From Vulcanimicrobiota bacterium (GTDB taxonomy: Bacteria; Vulcanimicrobiota; Vulcanimicrobiia; Vulcanimicrobiales; Vulcanimicrobiaceae): a DNA stretch of 45,437 nucleotides. Positions 39,991-45,437 of the stretch are shown one piece after another. Within the stretch, counting starts at the first letter, position 1. Every line of letters starts with the position of its first letter. The translations under genes and the position numbers were made by a program. Under the pieces are notes generated by a model. That model saw only the letters and a program-made list of their open reading frames with translations. It was not told the origin of the DNA and ran no database searches. The stretch covers positions 1-45,437 of the forward strand of contig JAFANA010000027.1 of NCBI GenBank assembly GCA_019232905.1. Direction: 5' to 3'.

Positions 39991-41304
39991 TTATTCCGAG
40001 CGGAACTCCAAATCCGAGGTGTCGCCCATTGGGATTTCGTTGACGCCTTGGAATTGCGTCATGACGAATTCCGAGAAGAGTGCGTTCGGCCAGCCGAAGT
40101 CGGGACGGGTGAATCGCTTCGGATCGTTCGGATCGAACGATTCATGGAGCAAGTGATCGCCGGGATCGCTTGCGAGTAGCTGTCCAAGGACGTCTTGCTT
40201 TTCGGTATCGGTCGTCGCGGTCAAGCCTTGCATGATGAGCGCAAGCGGCCAGATCCAATGGTCGGGCGTGTGCCAGCTGCCGATGCCGCGCGCGACCGAG
40301 CCTTGATAGAACGACGGATTGTCTTGTGACAGTAAGAATTTGCGCGTGTTGTCGTAGTACCGGTCGTTCGAGACGGTGTAACCAATGTACGGTGCCGACA
40401 GCAGACTCGGAATGTTTGCGTCGTCCGTCAGAATCGCGTGTCCGAGGCCGTCGACTTCATAGGCGTAGATGTACCCGTATTTCGGTACGAGGACGAGGCC
40501 GTAGGTTTGGATGCCGCGCTGGACCTCGTCGCGCAACGACTTCGCCTCATTGGCCTTGATGACGTTGTGATAGACGTCGCGTTCGATCTCGGCCATATCG
40601 CCGAGCGCGACTACGGCGAACATCTCCGACGGAATCAAAAAGTTGTAGTAGCACGCATCGTCGGACGGACGGAAGCCGGTCCAAATCATGCCGGTGTAGC
40701 CGGTCGGGCGTCCCTTGCCGTCGTTCGAGAGTTCTTTGTGAGCGTAGCGCGAGTTGCGCGGATGATCTTGTTCGCGCTGCATCGTCGCGAGAATCGCGTC
40801 GAGCGCTTTCTGATAATCCGGCGTGAACACTGACGCATCACCGGTCGTCTTCCAGTAGCTCCATGCAAGCGTCACCGGATAGGCGAGCGAATCGAGCTCG
40901 AACTTCTGCTCCCATACGCGATAGTCGATCGTGAATGCATTCGCGTAGGGATCGACTTGCAAGTACTTCGACATGCGCGCAATAATCGCGCGCAGCAACG
41001 AGCGCGTGTCGGGGTCGTCCTTCGCGAAGAACAGATACGGCCGCGCTTGCGCGCTCGCATCGCGCAGCCACTCAGCGGGAATGTCGCCCGTCTTGATGTA
41101 GGCGGTGCCGTCGGGAGCATACTCGGCGAGCTTGCCCGTATCGAGCAGTGCCGAGCGGAACATTTGCTCGAGACGCGGATTCGAGTTCTTGTAATCGGCC
41201 GCAGCCCGAGCGATTGATTGCAGTTCGAGCGAGGGAGCGCGTAGCGGCAAGAGAACGAGGATCAGGGAAGCAAGCGCGGCCGCTACGCGCATCCATCTAC
41301 TCAT
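39991..41304 (-). CDS. Exported GH125 exo-alpha-1,6-mannosidase-like glycosidase
   Basis: 437 residues. A signal peptide (VAAALASLILVLLPLRAPS) is followed by a full GH125 (formerly DUF1237) (alpha/alpha)6 domain. TGDIPAEWLRDASAQ (72-86), WTGFRPSDDACYYNFLIPSEMF with the acid Asp215/Asp216, and LHESFDPNDPKRFTRPDFGWPNALFSEF with Glu388 match the catalytic residues known for the family. It removes terminal alpha-1,6-linked mannose outside the cytoplasm. The ATG at 41304 overlaps the hpt stop (ATGA), an odd partnership for a cytoplasmic purine enzyme and an exported glycosidase. Confidence 0.93.
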   Translation of the reverse strand: MSRWMRVAAALASLILVLLPLRAPSLELQSIARAAADYKNSNPRLEQMFRSALLDTGKLAEYAPDGTAYIKTGDIPAEWLRDASAQARPYLFFAKDDPDTRSLLRAIIARMSKYLQVDPYANAFTIDYRVWEQKFELDSLAYPVTLAWSYWKTTGDASVFTPDYQKALDAILATMQREQDHPRNSRYAHKELSNDGKGRPTGYTGMIWTGFRPSDDACYYNFLIPSEMFAVVALGDMAEIERDVYHNVIKANEAKSLRDEVQRGIQTYGLVLVPKYGYIYAYEVDGLGHAILTDDANIPSLLSAPYIGYTVSNDRYYDNTRKFLLSQDNPSFYQGSVARGIGSWHTPDHWIWPLALIMQGLTATTDTEKQDVLGQLLASDPGDHLLHESFDPNDPKRFTRPDFGWPNALFSEFVMTQFQGVNEIPMGDTSDLEFRSE

Positions 41305-41810
41305 GGCCAAGTACCATGCGCGTAGAGCGCTTGCAGTTCACGGTATTGTCCCAAATAGTCAAGTCCGTAGCCCACCACGTAAACATCCGGGATTTCAAAA
41401 CCCCGGTATCTTATTTGTATATCGGCAATTCTGCGCGTGGGACGATCTAGGAGTGTGCAAACCGCCAGGGAGGCAGGGCGGCGTGCAAGCAGCGCCTTGA
41501 CTACGTACCCTAGGGTCATGCCCGTATCGATCGTATCCTCGACAAGAATAACGTGCCGGCCCTCAACTGATGCTGAGGTGTCTTTTTGAAATCTGATGCC
41601 TTCAACATCGCTGAACTTTGTGACGGCGATCACGTCGAATTCACAGGGAATCGACACCGCTCGCGTCAGGTCGGCGAGAAACGGCGCCGCCGCATTGAGC
41701 ACGCCGATGAGCACCGGAACTTTCCCCTCGTAGTCCTCCGAGATCGCCTGGCCGAGTTCGCGGACCCGCCGGTCGATCGTAGCGGCGTCGAAGAGAACCT
41801 CGCCGATCAC
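41301..41810 (-). CDS. hpt: Hypoxanthine phosphoribosyltransferase
   Basis: 169 residues. Purine salvage: hypoxanthine or guanine plus PRPP to IMP or GMP. The PRPP loop VILVEDTIDTGMTL (87-100, E91/D92) is typical; the flexible loop region reads GIRFQKDTSA and the C-terminal base pocket IPDVYVVGYGLDY. GTG start with GGAAGGGC upstream, overlapping the stop of the preceding nuclease-like gene (GTGA). Confidence 0.95.
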   Translation of the reverse strand: MIGEVLFDAATIDRRVRELGQAISEDYEGKVPVLIGVLNAAAPFLADLTRAVSIPCEFDVIAVTKFSDVEGIRFQKDTSASVEGRHVILVEDTIDTGMTLGYVVKALLARRPASLAVCTLLDRPTRRIADIQIRYRGFEIPDVYVVGYGLDYLGQYRELQALYAHGTWP

Positions 41811-42130
41811 GCCGCCCTTCCCATGCGCGCAAAGAGCCGCTCTGCGTCGCGCCGCGTGAGGAGCTTCACGCGGACGCCCGGATGATGTTCGCGCAACAAC
41901 CGGAGTTTACGATTCTTGCGCGTGTTGAATGCGGCTTTGGCCACCGTGAGTTCGACATACAGGTCGTATTCGGGCAGGTAAAAATCGGGCGTAAAAAAGG
42001 CGACGGGTTCGCCGTCGCTATTCCATTCGATGGGGAAGGATCGGGGCTCATACTCCCACTTTATGCGATAGAAATCGAAGAGTCGTGTGAGTGACACTTC
42101 ACTCTCATGCGCAAAAGAAAGCCGCGACAT
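41807..42130 (-). CDS. Small PD-(D/E)XK-like protein
   Basis: 107 residues from ATG 42130. The pattern SEVSLTRLFDFYRIKWEYEPRSFPI, TPDFYLPEYDLYVELTVAK, then NRKLRLLREHHPGVRVKLL resembles the restriction-endonuclease-like fold of small PD-(D/E)XK proteins. Candidate site residues are Glu11, Asp49 and Glu60; the usual Lys of ExK is Thr62, with Lys65 nearby, so activity is doubtful. First gene of a nuclease-hpt-GH125 operon with overlapping ends. The 237 bp upstream (42131-42367) hold no supported gene; I see no clear promoter there. Confidence 0.7.
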   Translation of the reverse strand: MSRLSFAHESEVSLTRLFDFYRIKWEYEPRSFPIEWNSDGEPVAFFTPDFYLPEYDLYVELTVAKAAFNTRKNRKLRLLREHHPGVRVKLLTRRDAERLFARMGRAA

Positions 42131-42367
42131 AGTCACGGGCGTACTTCTACGACGAAGCCGGCACAAATTCCGCCTGAATCGACGATCGTCTCTCCGCGCT
42201 CCACGGACCCTTGCGGTCGACCGCGATTCATCGAGAAGCACACATGGCTCGACTGCTTGACGCGGTTTGATTTCTTCCGCCAAAATCAGGAGACACTCAA
42301 CCCGCGGTTCGTACTCACGCATGCGCATGTTTGCCATCAGGTGTTACCTAAAGCATTGGAGAGCAAC

Positions 42368-42475
42368 ATGAACGACGACGCAAAAAAACCACAAGCGCCA
42401 CCACCACCCCCACAACCGGACACGTGGCCTTCAGTTCCAAGACCGGAAACGCAAGAATCAAAGAACGCGACCTAA
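42368..42475 (+). CDS. Possible small Pro-rich protein
   Basis: 35 codons, MNDDAKKPQAPPPPPQPD...; GGAGAG lies 5 nt before the ATG. Very hydrophilic, Pro-rich, no homology recognised. It stands alone on the plus strand between two minus-strand operons and ends at the terminator of the receptor gene. Could be real or chance. Confidence 0.35.
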   Translation: MNDDAKKPQAPPPPPQPDTWPSVPRPETQESKNAT

Positions 42476-42518
42476 AAAAAGAGCCCGGCGACTCCGATTT
42501 TCGGAGATCGCCGAGCCC
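42474..42518 (-). terminator. Intrinsic terminator of the TonB-dependent receptor gene
   Basis: A strong stem built from GGCGACTCCGA and TCGGAGATCGCC (42487-42512), extended by GAGCCC-type arms. On the minus strand it is followed by seven T (42480-42474). It ends 20 bp after the receptor stop codon. Confidence 0.85.
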
Positions 42519-42538
42519 ATGTTTGGGATGGCCGGTCC

Positions 42539-45437
42539 TTATATTTTGATGTTTGCTTCCACGAACAGCTGGAACGGCTGTTTCGTCGTGAAGTTCAACC
42601 CGCTAACGTCGAACGGTCCCAGTCCCGGTTCGTACGGATACTGCCGGAAGGCTTGGATCGGATCGCCCGGATTGTAGGTGTTACCGCCGGCCGGCACGAT
42701 CGGCGCAACGAGGCCTGAACCAACGACGCCGTAACTGCAATAGTTGCCGTTATTGCTGGTCCATGCGGCTTTTGTTCCACCGAAGCAGCCGTTGACGATA
42801 TTCGTCAGCGCGGCCGTGAGCGTGATGCGCGGCGACACGTCGTAGCTGAGTTGCATGTTCAGCATGAACTGCGTCGGTTGGATGAACGATCCGAGCGGAT
42901 CGAATTGGTGCGTGTACGGATCGGGAATGACGATCGTCGGCGAACCGTTTGCCAAACACGTACCGTAGTCAACCGTGTTCGCAGCGGGGTTGCCGTACGG
43001 ATAGCGTGCATCCGTGCCTGCCGCCAGACTTCCGTAACACGCATCGGGAGCAAGACCCGGCGTAGTCTCAGGTGCGCCGTAGCGCGTGCCCGCCTGGAAT
43101 TGCAGCGACGGCGTTATCGCCCATTTGTCGTGTCTGTAGTTCAAGACCAACGTTCCGACGTACGGTGCTCCGAATGCAGAATCCGAAGATCCAATTCCCG
43201 CTGGGAAGATATCGTAAGTCGGGAACGGCTGACTCGGATTGATCAGCGATTGTACGGATGCGTTCCAGTACGGGTTGCCGTAGTCGGCTGCCGCGCACGT
43301 CGGGTCCGCTGCGCCGGGAACCGCCGGCACGGCAGGAGTTGTCGATGTTGGCGGGACGCCGGCAGTACCGATAGCATAGCAGGGTGCGGCGACCGCACCG
43401 CTGACCGTCGATCCGCAAATGGATTGTCCATATTGCTTCTGCCCGATCGCCGTGCCCGTACCGCCGTTCGCTACCGGAGTACACGCCTTCGTGTACGCGT
43501 TGTAGTTCGAGATGGTCGAGTTGATCGGCGCGATGATCGTGCTTCCGTTGCTGAGCGACTGGTACTTGATCGTCGAGTACGTGTACGCGAACGAAAGCAA
43601 CGCAGCAAATCCATTTCTCGTCAGGTCGCCTTTTTGGAACTGGAACTCGAGGCCGCGGCTGCTTTGCGCGCCGACGTTGAGTTCCGAGATGAACCCTTGC
43701 GCCTGATTCAAATAGAAGTTCTGCAGCTGATTCTGCGTATGGCGGTAGAACGGCGTCAACTTGAACGACATGTCCGTTCCGTTGATGTGGTGCTCGTACG
43801 AGAGGTCCACATTCGTGGACGTCGGCGGGTAGATCGGATAACTCGGCGAGGTGCGACCGTATTGGTAGAACACCGGACCGAGAACCGTGAACGGTTCGTC
43901 GAGCTGCAGCGTGTTGTACTGCTCCGTTGCCGTGTCGGGCGGCTGAGAGAACTTGCCGATCGACCCGCGCCACACGGTGTTGGGATTTTGCGTGAACGTG
44001 AACGCAAATCGCGGCTCGAAAACCGAGAAGCTCTGCGTCGAGCCGTTGACGTCATTGTTCAGCGTGACGGGCGTAAATCCGGAGGGACACGTTCCCGGCG
44101 AAGCGCCGGTGATCGTTGAGACGTCGGCAACGCCGCCCGTTGCGTTATTCTGACACGTGTCTAAATTGTAGGCGTTGTACCAGAACTGCCGAGCCGGCCC
44201 TTCGCTCACGTCCTGACCGACGAAACGGTAGATGTTCTCTCGCAAGCCGAGATTGAATAGCCACCGGTCGTTCGGGCGGAATTGATCCGTAATCGAGAAG
44301 GCCGTGAACTCCGGAGTGACGGCATTGTAGTAGCCGTATTGGCCGTTCTCGGCGGCGAGATAGGCGCAGGTCGTGGACGAGACCTTGGGATCGATACAGG
44401 TCGCCGGAAGCGCCGGTGTCGCGCCGGATGCAATCTGTGCCCAGTTGGCAAACTGCGCGGGTGTCGTTCCTCCGAGCAGTGAGTTCCCCAGTGTCGGATT
44501 ACACGTCACCGCCGCTCCGCCGGCAGCTCCGTAGCAATAGCCGCTGTATGGATCGGCCGCGTTGACCGTCACGTACCCGTAGGGTTGCGTGAGCGGGTTG
44601 AGCATCTGCTCGTTATTGTCGCGAACCGCGTTCGATGTCGTGTAGTTTCCTTGCACCGTCAGCAAGTTCTGGCTGTTGAGCTGGTCGGCAAAGGTCGCCG
44701 AAGCACCGCGCGTATGCGCGGTCAACTCGTAATCGGGCGCCGTCGGACCAATACCAAGACCCGGAGTGGTGTAGATATTGGCCGTAAGGTTCGGACCGGT
44801 CAGAAGCCAGTCGCTGTAGTACGTGTAACCGTAAACGCGCAAATAGGCGTTTTCCGAAAAGTTCTTTTGATACTGCAGTTTTACGATCTGCTGATTGTTC
44901 CACGACGTATCGCGCAAGCCGGCATCGATGAACGAGCACGGCGTTCCGCCGATCGGACCGATCGCACCGGCAGGTTCACCCGGGCACGAGCTGGCGAAAC
45001 CGCCGATATTTGCCGGGCGATTCAACGGACCGTTCGGATAGAGGTACGGCGCCATGCAGCTGGACGAGGCGTTGGCTTGGCCCTGATTGAGGACGCTGCC
45101 CACGTTCGCACATCCATATTGGTAGCCGTCAACATAGAACGGCACACCGATTGCCGTGCCGGTGTTTCCACCGGTCGCATCGTTCAGGCTCTGGTAAAAG
45201 CCGTTATGAATCGATTCGCCGTCATAGAGTACCTGGATGTCGTCGCGAAGACCGTTGCTGCCGTGCGGCAACGCGAAGTGGAAGTTCATCACCGTGTCGC
45301 GCACCGACAACGTTGCGGGCAGTGCATAGTTGAACCGGGCTAATTGCCAGAGCCCGACGTTCGGGTCGTTGGGTGCGGTAGCGCCGATCGCGAGCGGAAC
45401 GCCGAGGAAGCCGTAGTCGACGCCGTTGTCGTTGTCG
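42539..45437 (-). CDS. TonB-dependent receptor, Cys-rich (N-terminal part outside window)
   Basis: The frame is open from the stop at 42539 to the right edge (over 960 codons), so signal peptide, TonB box and most of the plug lie outside. Alternating aromatic beta-strands (VSPRITLTAALTNIVNGCFGG; WAITPSLQFQAGTRYG; MSFKLTPFYRHTQNQLQNFYLNQAQG) and the C-terminal aromatic-rich end FQLFVEANIKI are those of a large outer-membrane beta-barrel of the Oar/TonB-receptor type. Unusually, at least 18 Cys are spread over the loops. Substrate unknown; the GH125 mannosidase gene nearby allows, but does not show, a glycan link. A terminator follows. Confidence 0.85.
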   Translation of the reverse strand, partial: DNDNGVDYGFLGVPLAIGATAPNDPNVGLWQLARFNYALPATLSVRDTVMNFHFALPHGSNGLRDDIQVLYDGESIHNGFYQSLNDATGGNTGTAIGVPFYVDGYQYGCANVGSVLNQGQANASSSCMAPYLYPNGPLNRPANIGGFASSCPGEPAGAIGPIGGTPCSFIDAGLRDTSWNNQQIVKLQYQKNFSENAYLRVYGYTYYSDWLLTGPNLTANIYTTPGLGIGPTAPDYELTAHTRGASATFADQLNSQNLLTVQGNYTTSNAVRDNNEQMLNPLTQPYGYVTVNAADPYSGYCYGAAGGAAVTCNPTLGNSLLGGTTPAQFANWAQIASGATPALPATCIDPKVSSTTCAYLAAENGQYGYYNAVTPEFTAFSITDQFRPNDRWLFNLGLRENIYRFVGQDVSEGPARQFWYNAYNLDTCQNNATGGVADVSTITGASPGTCPSGFTPVTLNNDVNGSTQSFSVFEPRFAFTFTQNPNTVWRGSIGKFSQPPDTATEQYNTLQLDEPFTVLGPVFYQYGRTSPSYPIYPPTSTNVDLSYEHHINGTDMSFKLTPFYRHTQNQLQNFYLNQAQGFISELNVGAQSSRGLEFQFQKGDLTRNGFAALLSFAYTYSTIKYQSLSNGSTIIAPINSTISNYNAYTKACTPVANGGTGTAIGQKQYGQSICGSTVSGAVAAPCYAIGTAGVPPTSTTPAVPAVPGAADPTCAAADYGNPYWNASVQSLINPSQPFPTYDIFPAGIGSSDSAFGAPYVGTLVLNYRHDKWAITPSLQFQAGTRYGAPETTPGLAPDACYGSLAAGTDARYPYGNPAANTVDYGTCLANGSPTIVIPDPYTHQFDPLGSFIQPTQFMLNMQLSYDVSPRITLTAALTNIVNGCFGGTKAAWTSNNGNYCSYGVVGSGLVAPIVPAGGNTYNPGDPIQAFRQYPYEPGLGPFDVSGLNFTTKQPFQLFVEANIKI

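Overview
The window is a GC-rich chromosomal segment from a flagellated, diderm bacterium. A TonB-dependent receptor, Sec signal peptides and a lipoprotein signal point to an outer membrane. The SOS box, however, is of the Bacillus/Actinobacteria type (GAAC-N4-GTTC), and the flagellar set (FliY-like FliN, CheC, FlbD, MotE-like protein, TIGR02530 protein) resembles that of Gram-positives and deep-branching phyla. Together this suggests a little-cultivated phylum such as Eremiobacterota (WPS-2) or a relative. That assignment is an inference, not something the sequence proves.

Layout, left to right. (1) 1-4718, minus strand: an SOS mutagenesis cassette imuA-imuB-(GIY-YIG-like gene)-dnaE2, with dnaE2 running off the left edge. 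It sits behind a perfect palindromic LexA box. Divergent from it lie two overlapping genes that each carry half of a CHAD domain. (2) 5602-9739, minus: a probable four-gene operon of a BlaI-type repressor, a BlaR1/MecR1-type M56 metalloprotease whose extracytoplasmic sensor region is a pentapeptide-repeat domain, a secreted paralogue of that domain, and a secreted protein of unknown function. (3) 9820-38517, minus: one long motility locus. In transcription order it reads fliF-fliG-fliH-fliI-fliJ-motE-like, then trpE-trpG-(Trp leader/attenuator)-DAHP synthase, then fliK-flgD-TIGR02530-flgE-flbD-motA-motB-fliM-fliY-fliO-fliP-fliQ-fliR, then a plus-strand beta-propeller lipoprotein gene, then flhB-flhA-pilZ-cheY-cheC-cheA-cheW. 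(4) 38692-42130, minus: purA, an exported GH125 alpha-mannosidase, hpt and a small nuclease-like gene; the last three are overlapped head to tail. (5) 42539-45437, minus: a large Cys-rich TonB-dependent receptor, cut by the right edge.

The motility genes form a nearly complete export apparatus, switch, stator, hook and chemotaxis core. Three things break the block: the aromatic/tryptophan genes with their own tryptophan attenuator, the opposite-strand lipoprotein gene, and a palindromic repeat element between cheC and cheA. A relative of that repeat is inserted in frame inside dnaE2.

The strongest candidates for something not well described are: the BlaI / M56-pentapeptide / secreted pentapeptide operon; the GIY-YIG-like gene inside the SOS mutasome operon; and the Trp-codon leader placed so that it could gate a flagellar operon. 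I saw no rRNA, tRNA, CRISPR array or insertion sequence.
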